The notes below the pieces were generated by a model. It worked only from the letters and a program-made list of their open reading frames with translations, made no database searches and had not been told where the DNA came from. From Marinovum algicola (lineage in GTDB: Bacteria; Pseudomonadota; Alphaproteobacteria; Rhodobacterales; Rhodobacteraceae), in NCBI RefSeq assembly GCF_900109145.1, contig NZ_FNYY01000010.1, positions 124,001 to 188,000 on the forward strand: 64,000 bases of DNA, given 5' to 3'. Position 1 is the stretch's first letter; each line of letters starts with the position of its first letter. A program made the position numbers and the translations under genes. Below are positions 28,040 through 39,994 of the stretch, piece after piece.

Positions 28040-29083
28040 ATGGACGCTGTGCGCTGTATGTGGATGCGGGGCGGCACCTCGAAAGGCGGGTATTTCCTGG
28101 CCGACGATCTGCCGCAGGACCGGGACGGGTTTCTGCTGCGGGCCATGGGCTCGCCCGATCCGCGCCAGATCGACGGCATGGGCGGGGCGGATCCGCTGAC
28201 TTCCAAGGTGGCCGTTGTGCGGCCGTCCGAGCGCGCGGGCGTCGATGTGGATTACCTGTTTCTCCAGGTGTTCGTGGATCAGCCGATCGTTACCGATGCG
28301 CAGAACTGCGGCAATATCCTGGCCGGTGTCGGCCCTTTCGCCATCGAGCGCGGGCTGGTCGCGGCACAGGACGGCGAGACGCCGGTGACGATCTTCATGG
28401 AAAACACCGGCCAGGTGGCGGTGGCGCGGGTGGCGACGCCGGGCGGCAGGGTGTCGTATGCCGGAGAGGCGCGGATCGATGGCGCGCCCGGCGGTTCTGC
28501 GCCGGTGCCGATTGCCTTTCGCGATACCGCCGGCTCGTCCTGCGGTGCGCTTCTGCCCAGCGGCGCGGTGGTGGACGAGGTCGAGGGCGTCGCGGTGACG
28601 ATGATCGACAACGGCATGCCCTGCGTGGTGATGCGGGCCGCGGACATGGGGATCACCGGCGATGAGCCACCGGAAGAGCTCGAGGCCAACACGGCGCTGC
28701 GCGACAAGCTCGAGGCGATCCGGCTGGCCTGCGGGCCGGTGATGAACCTTGGCGATGTGCGCAAGAAATCGGTGCCCAAGATGACCATGGTCTCGGCGCC
28801 GCGGGCGGGTGGGGCGATATCCACGCGCACCTTCATTCCGCACCGCTGCCACAAGACCATCGGCGTGCTGGGTGCGGTCTCTGTTGCCACCGCCTGTCTG
28901 CTCGAAGGATCGCCGGCCTACGAACTGGCCTCGCGCGGCGCGGGGCGCGAGCGGGTGCTTTCGGTCGAACATCCCACCGGCGAGATGACGGTGGTGGCGA
29001 CCCTCGGTGACGATGGCATGGTGGCCGAGGCGGCAATCCTGCGCACGGCGCGCAAACTGATGGACGGAGAGATTTTCGGATGA
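28040..29083 (+). CDS. galD: 4-oxalomesaconate tautomerase (GalD/LigU, PrpF family)
   Basis: Isomerises the keto/enol or allylic forms of 4-oxalomesaconate so that GalB can hydrate it. From ATG at 28040 (GGAG upstream) the protein has 347 residues of the PrpF/diaminopimelate-epimerase-like fold. Signature segments are MWMRGGTSKGGYF near 8-20, DGMGGADPLTSKVAVV, VTDAQNCGNILAGVGPFAIE with a key Cys, PKMTMVSAP, and HKTIGVLGAVSVATACL. The stop overlaps the ligI start (ATGA). Confidence 0.9.
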   Translation: MDAVRCMWMRGGTSKGGYFLADDLPQDRDGFLLRAMGSPDPRQIDGMGGADPLTSKVAVVRPSERAGVDVDYLFLQVFVDQPIVTDAQNCGNILAGVGPFAIERGLVAAQDGETPVTIFMENTGQVAVARVATPGGRVSYAGEARIDGAPGGSAPVPIAFRDTAGSSCGALLPSGAVVDEVEGVAVTMIDNGMPCVVMRAADMGITGDEPPEELEANTALRDKLEAIRLACGPVMNLGDVRKKSVPKMTMVSAPRAGGAISTRTFIPHRCHKTIGVLGAVSVATACLLEGSPAYELASRGAGRERVLSVEHPTGEMTVVATLGDDGMVAEAAILRTARKLMDGEIFG

Positions 29084-29970
29084 GCGAACAACAGATCATG
29101 GATGCCGATTGGCTGGTCTTTCACCCCAATCCGAAGCGGCCCGACTTTCGACTGCCCGAGGGGGCGGTGGATGCGCATTGCCATGTCTTCGGGCCGTCAC
29201 CGGAGTTTCCCTTTGCGCCTGAGCGCAAATACACGCCCTGCAACGCCGGCAAGGACGAGCTTTACAAGCTGCGGGATTTCCTCGGGTTTTCGCGCAATGT
29301 GATCGTCCAGGCGACCTGTCACGGCAAGGACAACCGCGCCATGGTCGATGCCTGCCGCAGCGCCGGCGATCTGGCGCGTGGGATTGCCAGCGTCGGGCCC
29401 GACATCACCCTGGACGAGCTGCAAGAGATGGACGCCGCCGGGGTGCGCGGGGTGCGGTTCAACTTCGTCAAGCGGCTGGTGGATGCGACCCCCAGAGAGG
29501 TCTTTCTCGGGATTGCCGAGAAGGTGGCGCAGCTTGGCTGGCACATCGTGGTTTATTTCGAGGCTGCTGATCTGGAAGAGCTGGAGCCCTTCCTGAAGCA
29601 GCTGCCGACCACTATCGTGGTCGATCATATGGGGCGGCCCGATGTGTCCAAGGGCGTGGATCATCCCGATTTTCAGCGCTTTATCCGGCTGATGGACGAG
29701 GTGCCGACGATCTGGTCCAAAGTGACCTGCCCGGAGCGGCTGACTGCGGCCGGGCCGCCCTATGACGACGTGGTGCCGTTCTACCGGGCGATCGTCGAGC
29801 GCTTTCCCGACCGGGTGCTCTGGGGCACCGACTGGCCGCATCCGAACATGAAATCGCATATGCCCGACGATGGCGCGCTGGTTGATTACATCCCCCGTAT
29901 CGCGGTGACCGAAGCGCAGCAGCGCAAGCTTCTGGTCGACAATCCCATGCGGCTGTACTGGGCGCGCTGA
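29080..29970 (+). CDS. ligI: 2-pyrone-4,6-dicarboxylate hydrolase
   Basis: Opens the lactone 2-pyrone-4,6-dicarboxylate to 4-oxalomesaconate. The 296-residue amidohydrolase-family protein has VDAHCHVFGPSPEFPFAPERK-type N-terminal HxH (AHCHVFGP near 28-35). It also has FNFVKRLVD, HIVVYFEAADLE, VVDHMGRPDVSKG near 183, and WGTDWPHPNMKSHMPDD near 248 with the catalytic Asp. These are hallmark LigI segments. It is the last gene of the plus-strand gal/lig operon, so all steps from protocatechuate to central metabolites are present in this island. Confidence 0.93.
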   Translation: MSEQQIMDADWLVFHPNPKRPDFRLPEGAVDAHCHVFGPSPEFPFAPERKYTPCNAGKDELYKLRDFLGFSRNVIVQATCHGKDNRAMVDACRSAGDLARGIASVGPDITLDELQEMDAAGVRGVRFNFVKRLVDATPREVFLGIAEKVAQLGWHIVVYFEAADLEELEPFLKQLPTTIVVDHMGRPDVSKGVDHPDFQRFIRLMDEVPTIWSKVTCPERLTAAGPPYDDVVPFYRAIVERFPDRVLWGTDWPHPNMKSHMPDDGALVDYIPRIAVTEAQQRKLLVDNPMRLYWAR

Positions 29971-30016
29971 GGCGGCAGCGGCCGCAGGCGATCTGTGGCC
30001 GGTCCGCTCGGGCGGT

Positions 30017-32127
<2,111 letters not shown>

Positions 32128-32138
32128 GCCGTCAAGTC

Positions 32139-34334
32139 TCAGGCCAGTTCCGACAGGAAATGCTCCAGGTCGCGGCCGTCGAGCGGCTTTGACAGCAGTG
32201 GCACGCCGAGGCTCTTGCAGCGTTTGCCCAGGCCCGCCGCACGGTGGGCCGAGATGATGCGGGCCGGGATCGGACCATAGCGTTCGGTGATCTCGCGCAA
32301 CAGCTCGGTGCCGGTCATGCCGGGGCCGAGATCCTCGTCGAACATCAGCGCGTCGGGGGTGATCTCGAGCTCGTCGAGCAGGTCGAGCGCGTCGCGGGCA
32401 TTGGCCACATCGATCACATCCGCCCCCAGCCCTTCGAGCGAGAGGGTCAGCGCGCGGCGCAGGTCGGCGTCGTTTTCCACCAGGAAGACCACACGGCCCG
32501 GCACTGGCGCGCCCGGCGGCGAAAGGCGACTGCCGCGCGATGCGGGGTTGCGCGGCGCCTGCGCGGCCAGTGGCACGGTGACGGAAAAGACAGTGCCGCG
32601 CCCCGGTTCCGACCGAAGATCGAGCGGCAGACCGAGACCGGCGCAGGCGCGGTCGACAATGGCCAGGCCCAGCCCGAGGCCTTCGGAGGCCGAAGCCGGG
32701 GCGTCGACTCGGCTGAACTCGCGAAAGATCATGTCGCGGTGCTCATGCGCGATGCCGGGCCCGGTGTCCCAGACCTCGATCCTGACGCTGTCGCCCTGGC
32801 GGCGCGCGCCCATCAGCACCCGGCCGTGCCGGGTGTAGCGCACCGCGTTTCCCAGCAGGTTTTGCAGGATGCGGCGCAGATAGGAGGGATCGGTTTCCAC
32901 TCTGGCCGAGGTCGGGCGCACCCGGAGGCCAAGGCCTTTCTGCGCCGCCAGCGGCTCGAGCTGGGTGTCGAGCGCGGTGAAGATCTGGCCGAGATCGATC
33001 GGCCGGATGTCAAAGGCCGCACGGCCGCTGTCGAGCTTGGACATGTCGAGCAGCGCCTCGATGATATGTTCGAGCGAGCCCAGCGCCGAAGAGATCTTGC
33101 CCAGCGTTTCTCGGCCTGTCGGCGAGAGGGTTTCGCCGGAGAAGGTGCCGACAAACAGTTTTGCCGCTGACAGCGGTTGCAGCAGGTCATGGCTGGCGGC
33201 GGCGACAAAGCGGCTCTTGGAGGCATTGGCGCGCTCGGCCTCGGCCAGCGCCGACGCCAGCTCGGTGGTGCGTTCGGCGACCCGCGCCTCGAGCCGCTCG
33301 TTCATCTCGCGCAGGGCGCGGGCGGCGTTGCGCTCGGCGGTGACATCGGTAAAGGAGATCACGAAGCCGCCGTCGGGCAGCCCCTGGGCAAAGGCATCGA
33401 GGGTCAGCGCCGCGCCCTGGGTCGCCTCGAACCGCAGCGCGCCGCGCCGCGCCGGACGGTCCGCCCAATCCAGCAACCGCTTGCGTGACATGCCGTGCGA
33501 CAGGCCGAAATCCTCCGGCAACTGGGCGATCAGGCCGCCAAAGCTCGCGCCGCGCTGGACCCGGGTCAGCGGCAGCCTCAAGAGCTCGGCCACCCGCGCG
33601 TTCCAGCCGATCAGCCGGGCAGCATCGTCAAAGATGCAGACCCCCTGGTTGAGATGTTCGAGCGTCGCGGCGATCAGCCTTGCCTGCTTGTTCTGCAATC
33701 GCGCGCGTTCCTTGCGCTCGAGCCGGATCAGATCGGTCACGTCGGTTTGCAGCACCACGGTGCCGTTGCTGGCGGTGCGCCGTTCCGAGACCTGAAGCCA
33801 GAGATCCTGGGTCAGGCGCACGTTGAACATGGCGTCGTTCTCGCGGTGGCGCGCCTTGCGTTTCAGGGCCCAGGCCAGCCCGGTTTCGCCCTGCGGCAGG
33901 GCGAGATAGGCGGACCGGCTGACAAGATCGACATAATCGTCGAACCGCAGCCCCGGGGTGAGTTGATCGGCGATGTCGCGCATGTCCTGGCAGAACCGGC
34001 TGTTGGTCAGCACCAGCCGGTCCTGGCTGTCGAAGAGCGCAAAGCCCTCGTGGACCGCCTCGATCGCGTCGGCAAGGTTGGCCCGGGCCGCCTCGGTCTC
34101 GGCACTGGCCTGTTCCAGTTGCAGGTTGCTGTCGTGCAGGAGGTCGAGCGCACGCTCCAGATCGCGGGTGCGCGAGCGCACCTGATCCTCGAGCAGGGCG
34201 GCGCGCTCGAACTGGGCATAGGCCAGCCCCGAGGGATCCTGCTGCTGCTCCACCCGGCGCATCAGCGACCGGGTGATCCGCAGGAGCTTTTCGTTCTGGC
34301 GCTCGACACTGTCGGCGGGGTTGATCAGCGTCAT
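32139..34334 (-). CDS. PAS hybrid histidine kinase with C-terminal receiver
   Basis: Soluble sensor kinase of 731 residues; start ATG at 34334 overlaps the FIST gene stop (ATGA). Order: coiled coil (about 40-90), PAS (about 92-205), second PAS (about 222-335), coiled coil, HisKA with SHDLLQPLSAAKLF (His382), HATPase with QNLLGNAVRY (491-500) and WDTGPGIA (522-529), and a receiver with Asp666 in LMFDEDLG. No membrane segment is present. The architecture resembles NahK/ErcS'-type kinases that pair with FIST or NO sensors. The FIST protein next door is the probable input and the LuxR-type regulator the probable output. Confidence 0.9.
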   Translation of the reverse strand: MTLINPADSVERQNEKLLRITRSLMRRVEQQQDPSGLAYAQFERAALLEDQVRSRTRDLERALDLLHDSNLQLEQASAETEAARANLADAIEAVHEGFALFDSQDRLVLTNSRFCQDMRDIADQLTPGLRFDDYVDLVSRSAYLALPQGETGLAWALKRKARHRENDAMFNVRLTQDLWLQVSERRTASNGTVVLQTDVTDLIRLERKERARLQNKQARLIAATLEHLNQGVCIFDDAARLIGWNARVAELLRLPLTRVQRGASFGGLIAQLPEDFGLSHGMSRKRLLDWADRPARRGALRFEATQGAALTLDAFAQGLPDGGFVISFTDVTAERNAARALREMNERLEARVAERTTELASALAEAERANASKSRFVAAASHDLLQPLSAAKLFVGTFSGETLSPTGRETLGKISSALGSLEHIIEALLDMSKLDSGRAAFDIRPIDLGQIFTALDTQLEPLAAQKGLGLRVRPTSARVETDPSYLRRILQNLLGNAVRYTRHGRVLMGARRQGDSVRIEVWDTGPGIAHEHRDMIFREFSRVDAPASASEGLGLGLAIVDRACAGLGLPLDLRSEPGRGTVFSVTVPLAAQAPRNPASRGSRLSPPGAPVPGRVVFLVENDADLRRALTLSLEGLGADVIDVANARDALDLLDELEITPDALMFDEDLGPGMTGTELLREITERYGPIPARIISAHRAAGLGKRCKSLGVPLLSKPLDGRDLEHFLSELA

Positions 34335-35503
34335 TCGGCATCGTCCGGCGGAAAAAAGGCCACGCCGGTCATCGTGTGGTTCACATGCAGCGCGCCGAGC
34401 TGTTCGCCATAGGTCGAAAAGCCGCGCACATTGTGCCGGCGCAGCACGTCCGAGACCGCCCGGCTCTGTTGGTTCTGGCCGGCTTCCAGCCGCCGCAGGA
34501 TGCAGTCGCAGCCAAGGATCATCGCCGGGTCGCGGTCGCGCGACAGGCCGGCAAGTTCGGTTTCGAGATGGCCTGCCATATCCTCGGTTGTGGCCAGCGT
34601 CAGCACCATGCCTTCGTCGATGGCGGAAAAGAACACCAGCTCGCCTGCGGCATTGACCCGCTGGATGGCGCGGACGTGGTGGCGATGGCCGAGCTGGACC
34701 ACAACCGGATGGGCGGCAAAGGTGAACTGGTCGAGCTGATCGGGCAGCTTGCCGACGATGCGGGCATATTCCCGCGCTGCCGGTTCGGCATTGATCTGGC
34801 GGACGATGCGGCGTTCGGGGTCGGCATCGGTCACCACCATCTTGATATCGGTCGGGGTCAGGTGATCGAGGCTGAACACCCGGATCGGGCAGATCGAGCG
34901 CACCATCGACACCACGGCGGCATTGCCCCGGGTCTCGCCGTCGAGCGCTAGCAGCGTGCGGCGGAAGGTTTCGCCATCGCCGGCCGAGCCGCCAAACAGC
35001 GGCACCCCGCCCAGCCCGGCCGAGAGGACGGCGGTCAGCTCGTCTTCGCGCAGCGACAGGCCGTCGATGGCAAGAAAGGCGAATTCCGAGGTGAAATCCG
35101 GCGCGCAATCGGCCAGCGCCACCCGGTGGCGGATCAGCTTGTCGATCTCGGATTGCGGGTCGAGCCGGTCCAGCCCGTCGACCAGGTAACAGACGGCGCG
35201 GAAATGCGAGGGCAGCAGGCCCAGCGCCACGATCTGGTCTTCCTCATAGCCCTCGGCCCCGATCTCTCCGGCTGTGGTACAGGCGGTGACATGGCGCGCA
35301 TCGAGCCGTTCATGCGCCTCGACGGACAGCGCGGCGAAATCGCCGCGATTGCTGACAAACAACAACACGAGTTCGAACGGGCCGGGGCCAAGCCCCGCCG
35401 CGATGGCCCCCACCGGATCGGCTTCGTGCACCGACACCTGCGCATTGCGCAGCCCCGCTGCCTGTCCTCCCACGGCGGACGGTTCTGGTGTCTGGCCGTC
35501 CAA
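34331..35503 (-). CDS. FIST domain sensory protein
   Basis: FIST proteins sense small ligands (amino acids or NO-linked haem in studied cases) and sit beside kinases. The FIST_N part (FELVLLFVSNRGDFAALS, then VTACTTAGEIGAEGYEEDQIVALGL) is followed by a FIST_C part ending TMTGVAFFPPDDAE. The frame is open to 35695 but that overlaps the upstream response regulator. No ATG lies after its stop, so I place the start at TTG 35503 (about 390 residues); GTG at 35473 or 35437 are alternatives. The gene lies between the regulator and the kinase genes. Confidence 0.82.
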   Translation of the reverse strand: MDGQTPEPSAVGGQAAGLRNAQVSVHEADPVGAIAAGLGPGPFELVLLFVSNRGDFAALSVEAHERLDARHVTACTTAGEIGAEGYEEDQIVALGLLPSHFRAVCYLVDGLDRLDPQSEIDKLIRHRVALADCAPDFTSEFAFLAIDGLSLREDELTAVLSAGLGGVPLFGGSAGDGETFRRTLLALDGETRGNAAVVSMVRSICPIRVFSLDHLTPTDIKMVVTDADPERRIVRQINAEPAAREYARIVGKLPDQLDQFTFAAHPVVVQLGHRHHVRAIQRVNAAGELVFFSAIDEGMVLTLATTEDMAGHLETELAGLSRDRDPAMILGCDCILRRLEAGQNQQSRAVSDVLRRHNVRGFSTYGEQLGALHVNHTMTGVAFFPPDDAE

Positions 35504-35546
35504 AATTTCGGATGTCCCGGATTGTTCCTGTCTTGCGCGCCGGATC

Positions 35547-36245
35547 TTATGCGTGTTGGGAATGGTCTGGCAAGCCGCCACCAAGCCGCGCGTCCTGCGC
35601 CACCAGCACCGCCTGGGTCCGGCTCTGCACCCCGAGCTTGCGCATGATCGCGGTGACATGCGCCTTGACGGTGGTTTCGGCGATCGACAGGTCATAGGCG
35701 ATCTGCTTGTTCAGCTTGCCCTCGCAGATCAGTTGCAGGATGCGCGATTGCTGGTTGGTCAGCGTGGACAGCCGCTCCATCGCGTCGTTTTCCTGCGGCT
35801 GTTCATCGGCGTCGGGCAGGTAATCCTCGGGCGTATAGACCTGGCCCTTGCGCACCGCGCTCAGCGCCTTGTGAAAGGCCGGCTTCTGGCTGTGCTTCGG
35901 CACGAAGGCCGCCGCACCGGCCGCGAGCGCCTTGGAAATCGTCCGGTTGTCGGCCATCGAAGAGACCACGATCACCGGGCTGTTCTGACCCAGCGCCGCG
36001 CGCAACCGCAACAGCCCGTCAAGCCCGTTCACATCCGGCAGGTTGAGGTCGAGCAGCACGATGTCGGGCGATCCGGTCTCGGCCACGCGGGTCAGCCCCT
36101 CGTCCAGACTGGCGGCGGTTTCCACCCTGGCCCCGACACAGAGCGCGCGCAGGGTAAGCACCAAGGCGTCGCAGAACAGCGGATGATCGTCGATCACAAG
36201 GGCGCGGGAAATGCCATTTATCGGCGTCTGGGGGGCTTTGGTCAT
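35547..36245 (-). CDS. LuxR/NarL-family response regulator
   Basis: A 232-residue two-domain regulator: receiver with ALVIDDHPLFCDALVL (15-30) and phospho-acceptor Asp66 in IVLLDLNLPDVNG, VIVVSSM near 92, Lys near 116, and a C-terminal LuxR-type HTH (LTNQQSRILQLICEGKLNKQ, then IAETTVKAHVTAIMRKLGV). It is first in a three-gene unit with the FIST protein and hybrid kinase and so is probably their output. Start ATG at 36245; an upstream GTG/ATG extension is unsupported. Targets unknown; the divergent coxG operon begins 168 bases away and could be one. Confidence 0.9.
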   Translation of the reverse strand: MTKAPQTPINGISRALVIDDHPLFCDALVLTLRALCVGARVETAASLDEGLTRVAETGSPDIVLLDLNLPDVNGLDGLLRLRAALGQNSPVIVVSSMADNRTISKALAAGAAAFVPKHSQKPAFHKALSAVRKGQVYTPEDYLPDADEQPQENDAMERLSTLTNQQSRILQLICEGKLNKQIAYDLSIAETTVKAHVTAIMRKLGVQSRTQAVLVAQDARLGGGLPDHSQHA

Positions 36246-36412
36246 TGTGCACTGTCCGTTCTGCGTTAGGCTCAGCCTAGCGGCGATGGCGGGGCCGGTC
36301 TTTTGTCCAATAGTCGCATGGGTGCGGCCGCGCCAGCGGCCACCCGGCACCTTTGTATAATAGCCGGTTACGCCGATCCACGCCTAGGTTCGGACCCGAG
36401 GAGACCAACACC

Positions 36413-36949
36413 ATGCAACTAACCGATTCCCGAGAGATTGCCGCGACGCCCGAGATCGTCTGGGCGGCCATCCTCGATCCTGAAGTGCTCAAGCAATGCG
36501 TGCCCGGTTGCCAGGAAATGACCGGCAGCCCGGAAGAGGGCTTCGAGGCCAAGGTCGTCCAGAAGGTCGGGCCGGTGAAAGCCACCTTCAAGGGCACCGT
36601 TACCCTGTCGGACATGCAGCCGCCCGAGAGCCTGACCCTGACCGGCGAAGGCAAGGGCGGGGCGGCGGGCTTTGCCAAGGGCGGCGCCGACGTGCGGCTC
36701 GAGCCCAAGGGCGAGGGCACCTTGCTGAGCTATGATGTCGAGGCCAAGGTCGGCGGCAAGCTGGCCCAGCTGGGCAGCCGGATCATCGACGGTTTTGCCA
36801 AGAAGATGGCCGACCAGTTCTTCGACAACTTCAAGGCCGCGGTCGAAGGGCCGGGCGAAGACGCGGCCGACGACGCCCCCGAGGCAGCGGCTTCCGACGG
36901 GGACGAAGCGGCACCGAAAAAGGGCTGGTTCAAGCGGGCGGTGACCTGA
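36413..36949 (+). CDS. coxG: CoxG-like carbon monoxide dehydrogenase subunit G family (SRPBCC)
   Basis: A 178-residue SRPBCC-fold protein that in CO-oxidisers helps anchor or assemble the dehydrogenase at the membrane. It starts MQLTDSREIAATPEIVWAAI after GAGGAGACC and has CVPGCQEMTG near residue 26 and the family's GKGGAAGFAKGGADV segment near 82. A C-terminal acidic tail (EDAADDAPEAAASDGDEA) ends in a basic patch. First gene of the coxG-S-L-M operon, 47 bases before coxS. Confidence 0.9.
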   Translation: MQLTDSREIAATPEIVWAAILDPEVLKQCVPGCQEMTGSPEEGFEAKVVQKVGPVKATFKGTVTLSDMQPPESLTLTGEGKGGAAGFAKGGADVRLEPKGEGTLLSYDVEAKVGGKLAQLGSRIIDGFAKKMADQFFDNFKAAVEGPGEDAADDAPEAAASDGDEAAPKKGWFKRAVT

Positions 36950-36996
36950 GATACCGTCCGATTCATTCATTTGAGACATAACCAAGGGAGGACTTC

Positions 36997-37482
36997 ATGA
37001 CCAAGGTAACGATGACCGTAAACGGCAAGTCCGTGAGCGGCGACGTGGCGGGCAACACGTTGCTTGTCGAGTTCCTGCGCAGTGATCTGCATCTGACCGG
37101 AACCCATGTCGGCTGCGACACCAGCCAATGCGGCGCCTGCGTGGTGCATGTCAACGGCGCGGCGGTCAAGAGCTGCACCATGTTCGCCGCCGAGGCCGAG
37201 GGCGCAGAAGTGGCCACCATCGAGGGCCAGGCCAATGCCGATGGATCGCTCAACACCATCCAGCAGGCGTTTCAGGATTATCACGGGCTGCAATGCGGCT
37301 TTTGCACGCCGGGCATGGTGATGTCGGCGGCGGCGTTGCTCAAGGACAATCCCAAGCCGTCCGAACAGGAGGTCAGGGCCTATCTCCAAGGCAATATCTG
37401 CCGTTGCACCGGCTATCACAACATCGTTCGCGCGATCATGGCCGCATCGGGTCAGGAGGTCCCGGCGGTCGCCGCCGAGTGA
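36997..37482 (+). CDS. coxS: Aerobic-type CO dehydrogenase family, small [2Fe-2S] subunit
   Basis: Electron-transfer subunit with two [2Fe-2S] clusters. The 161-residue protein has the plant-ferredoxin-type [15 protein letters not shown] (near 40-54) and the C-terminal helical-domain cysteines [13 protein letters not shown] (near 98) and [13 protein letters not shown] (near 134). All eight cysteines are in place. AAGGGAGGAC precedes the ATG. It feeds electrons from the molybdenum site in CoxL to the FAD in CoxM. Confidence 0.94.
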   Translation: MTKVTMTVNGKSVSGDVAGNTLLVEFLRSDLHLTGTHVGCDTSQCGACVVHVNGAAVKSCTMFAAEAEGAEVATIEGQANADGSLNTIQQAFQDYHGLQCGFCTPGMVMSAAALLKDNPKPSEQEVRAYLQGNICRCTGYHNIVRAIMAASGQEVPAVAAE

Positions 37483-37533
37483 TGTGACGCCGCGGGGCGC
37501 AAAGAAGGCGCACCCGACAGCAACACCCCGTAG

Positions 37534-37581
37534 GGTGCGCATTCACTGCGCACCGTCCGTAGGGTGGGCTTGCAGCCCACC
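37534..37581. repeat. Pair of REP-like palindromes between coxS and coxL
   Basis: GGTGCGCA-TTCAC-TGCGCACC (37534-37554) and GGTGGGCT-TGC-AGCCCACC (37563-37581) are two perfect 8-bp stems, each preceded by CCGTA. The second is a common bacterial extragenic palindrome form. They fill much of the 120-base gap inside the operon and could lower or protect the mRNA between subunits. Confidence 0.7.
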
Positions 37582-37602
37582 GATCCCATGGGAGGAACGA
37601 AA

Positions 37603-39981
37603 ATGCCGAAAGATCATGGCATAGGAGCCAGCACCAAGCGCCGCGAGGACGTGCGCTTTCTGACCGGCGCCGGAAATTACACCGATGACATCAACGTCCA
37701 TGGCCAGGCCTATGTGCATTTCCTGCGCTCCGACGTGGCGCATGGCCGGATCACCAATATCGATACCGCCGCCGCTGCCGCCATGCCCGGCGTGGTGCGC
37801 ATCTTCACCGGGGCCGATTTCGAAGGCGTCGGCGGGCTGCCCTGCGGCTGGCAGGTCACCGACAAGCACGGCGAGGTGATGAAGGAGCCGCCGCACCCGG
37901 TGCTGGCCCAGGGCAAGGTGCGCCATGTGGGCGAGCCGATCGCCGCCGTCGTCGCCGACACGCTGCAACAGGCGCGGGACGCCGCCGATGCGATCGATCT
38001 CGACATCGAGGAGCTGCCCGCCGTCGTCAACATGAAGGCGGCGCTGGAGGAGGGCGCCACCAAGGTGCATGACGACCTTTCCGACAACCTCTGCTACGAC
38101 TGGGGCTTCGTCGAGGAGAACAAGGGCGCGGTGGAAGAGGCGATTGCCAATGCCGCCCATGTCACCACGCTCGAGCTGGTCAACAACCGGCTGGTCGCCA
38201 ACCCGATGGAGCCGCGCGTCGCAGTGGGCGATTTCAACCGCGCCACCGGCGATTCGACGCTCTACACCACCAGCCAGAACCCGCATGTGATCCGGTTGCT
38301 GATGGGCGCCTTCGTGCTGGGCATCCCCGAGCACAAGCTGCGTGTGGTGGCGCCGGATGTGGGCGGCGGCTTCGGCACCAAGATCTTCCATTATGCCGAG
38401 GAAGCCTTCTGCACCTTTGCCGCCAAGGCCTGCAACCGTGCGGTGAAATGGACCTCGACCCGGTCCGAGGCCTTCATGTCCGACGCCCATGGCCGCGACC
38501 ATGTAACCAAGATCGAACTGGCGCTGGATGCCGACAACAACTTTACCGCCGTGCGCACCGAGACCTATGCCAACATGGGGGCCTATCTGTCGACCTTCGC
38601 GCCCTCGGTGCCGACCTGGCTGCATGGCACGTTGATGGCGGGCAACTACAAGACGCCGAACATCTACGTGAACGTCAAGGCCGTCTTCACCAATACCGTG
38701 CCCGTCGATGCCTACCGTGGCGCCGGCCGGCCGGAGGCGACCTATCAGCTCGAACGCGTCATCGACAAGGCGGCCCGCGAGCTGGGGGTCGACCCGGTGG
38801 AGCTGCGGCGGCAGAACTTCATCACCGAGTTCCCTTATGCCACCCCGGTGGCGGTGGAATATGACACCGGTGATTACCATGCCACCATGGACAAGATGCT
38901 CGAACTGATCGACCGCGACGGCTTTGCCGCGCGCCGCGCCGAGAGCGAGAAGAAGGGCAAGCTGCGCGGTCTGGGCATCAACTGCTTCATCGAGGCCTGC
39001 GGCATCGCGCCGTCGAACCTGGTGGGGCAGCTGGGCGCGCGTGCGGGGCTCTACGAATCCGCCACGGTGCGGGTCAATGCCACCGGCGGCCTGGTCGTCA
39101 TGACCGGCTCGCACAGCCACGGGCAGGGGCATGAGACCGCCTTTCCGCAGGTGATCTCCGAGATGATCGGCATCCCCGAGGACCAGGTCGAGATCGTGCA
39201 TGGCGACACCGCCAATACGCCGATGGGCATGGGCACCTACGGCTCGCGCTCGATCGCGGTCGGCGGCTCGGCCATGGTGCGCGCGGCCGAGAAGATCATC
39301 GCCAAGACCAAGAAGATCGCCGCCCACCTGCTCGAGGCCGCCGAGGCGGATATCGAGCTCAAGGACGGTCAGTTCTCGGTCGCGGGCACCGACAAATCGG
39401 TGGCCTGGGGCGATGTCTGCCTGGCGGCTTACGTGCCGCACAACTACCCGCTCGAGGATATCGAGCCGGGGCTGGAGGAAACCGCCTTCTACGACCCGTC
39501 GAACTTCACCTATCCGGCGGGGGCCTATGCCTGCGAAGTCGAGGTCGACCCCGAAACCGGCGTCACCACGATCGAAAAGTTCGTTTCGGCGGATGACTTC
39601 GGCAATGTGGTCAACCCGATGATCGTCGAGGGCCAGGTACATGGCGGAATCGCCCAGGGCATCGGCCAGGCGCTGCTGGAGAACTGCGTCTATGACGAGA
39701 ACGGCCAGCTGCTCTCGGCGTCTTACATGGATTACGCCATGCCGCGGGCAGATGACCTTCCCGAGATGGCGGCCTATACGGTCGATCATTCCTGCCAGAC
39801 GCCCTGCACCCACAATCCGTTGGGGGTCAAAGGCTGTGGCGAGGCCGGGGCCATCGGCTCGCCGCCGACGGTGATCAACGCGATCCTCGACGCGCTGAAT
39901 TCCGGTGGGCATAAAGTGGATCACATCGACATGCCGGCCTCGCCTTCGCGGGTCTGGGCGGCGATCAACAACGCGTCTTAA
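37603..39981 (+). CDS. coxL: Molybdenum hydroxylase large subunit, CoxL form II (AYRGAGR)
   Basis: Catalytic subunit with molybdopterin cytosine dinucleotide. From ATG 37603 (GGAGGAACG upstream) the protein has 792 residues. It opens SIGAS-like [21 protein letters not shown] and has [26 protein letters not shown] near 265, the active-site loop [19 protein letters not shown] near 368, and [13 protein letters not shown]. The C-terminal [12 protein letters not shown] carries the catalytic Glu. AYRGAGR marks form II, as opposed to the AYxCSFR with its Mo-Cu cysteine in true CO dehydrogenases. The true substrate is likely another small molecule or N-heterocycle. Confidence 0.92.
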   Translation: MPKDHGIGASTKRREDVRFLTGAGNYTDDINVHGQAYVHFLRSDVAHGRITNIDTAAAAAMPGVVRIFTGADFEGVGGLPCGWQVTDKHGEVMKEPPHPVLAQGKVRHVGEPIAAVVADTLQQARDAADAIDLDIEELPAVVNMKAALEEGATKVHDDLSDNLCYDWGFVEENKGAVEEAIANAAHVTTLELVNNRLVANPMEPRVAVGDFNRATGDSTLYTTSQNPHVIRLLMGAFVLGIPEHKLRVVAPDVGGGFGTKIFHYAEEAFCTFAAKACNRAVKWTSTRSEAFMSDAHGRDHVTKIELALDADNNFTAVRTETYANMGAYLSTFAPSVPTWLHGTLMAGNYKTPNIYVNVKAVFTNTVPVDAYRGAGRPEATYQLERVIDKAARELGVDPVELRRQNFITEFPYATPVAVEYDTGDYHATMDKMLELIDRDGFAARRAESEKKGKLRGLGINCFIEACGIAPSNLVGQLGARAGLYESATVRVNATGGLVVMTGSHSHGQGHETAFPQVISEMIGIPEDQVEIVHGDTANTPMGMGTYGSRSIAVGGSAMVRAAEKIIAKTKKIAAHLLEAAEADIELKDGQFSVAGTDKSVAWGDVCLAAYVPHNYPLEDIEPGLEETAFYDPSNFTYPAGAYACEVEVDPETGVTTIEKFVSADDFGNVVNPMIVEGQVHGGIAQGIGQALLENCVYDENGQLLSASYMDYAMPRADDLPEMAAYTVDHSCQTPCTHNPLGVKGCGEAGAIGSPPTVINAILDALNSGGHKVDHIDMPASPSRVWAAINNAS

Positions 39982-39994
39982 GGGAGGGCTGAAT

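Noticed and set aside
37603-39981. True (form I) CO dehydrogenase
   Set aside because: The active-site loop is AYRGAGR and lacks the cysteine of the AYxCSFR loop that holds the Mo-Cu centre.
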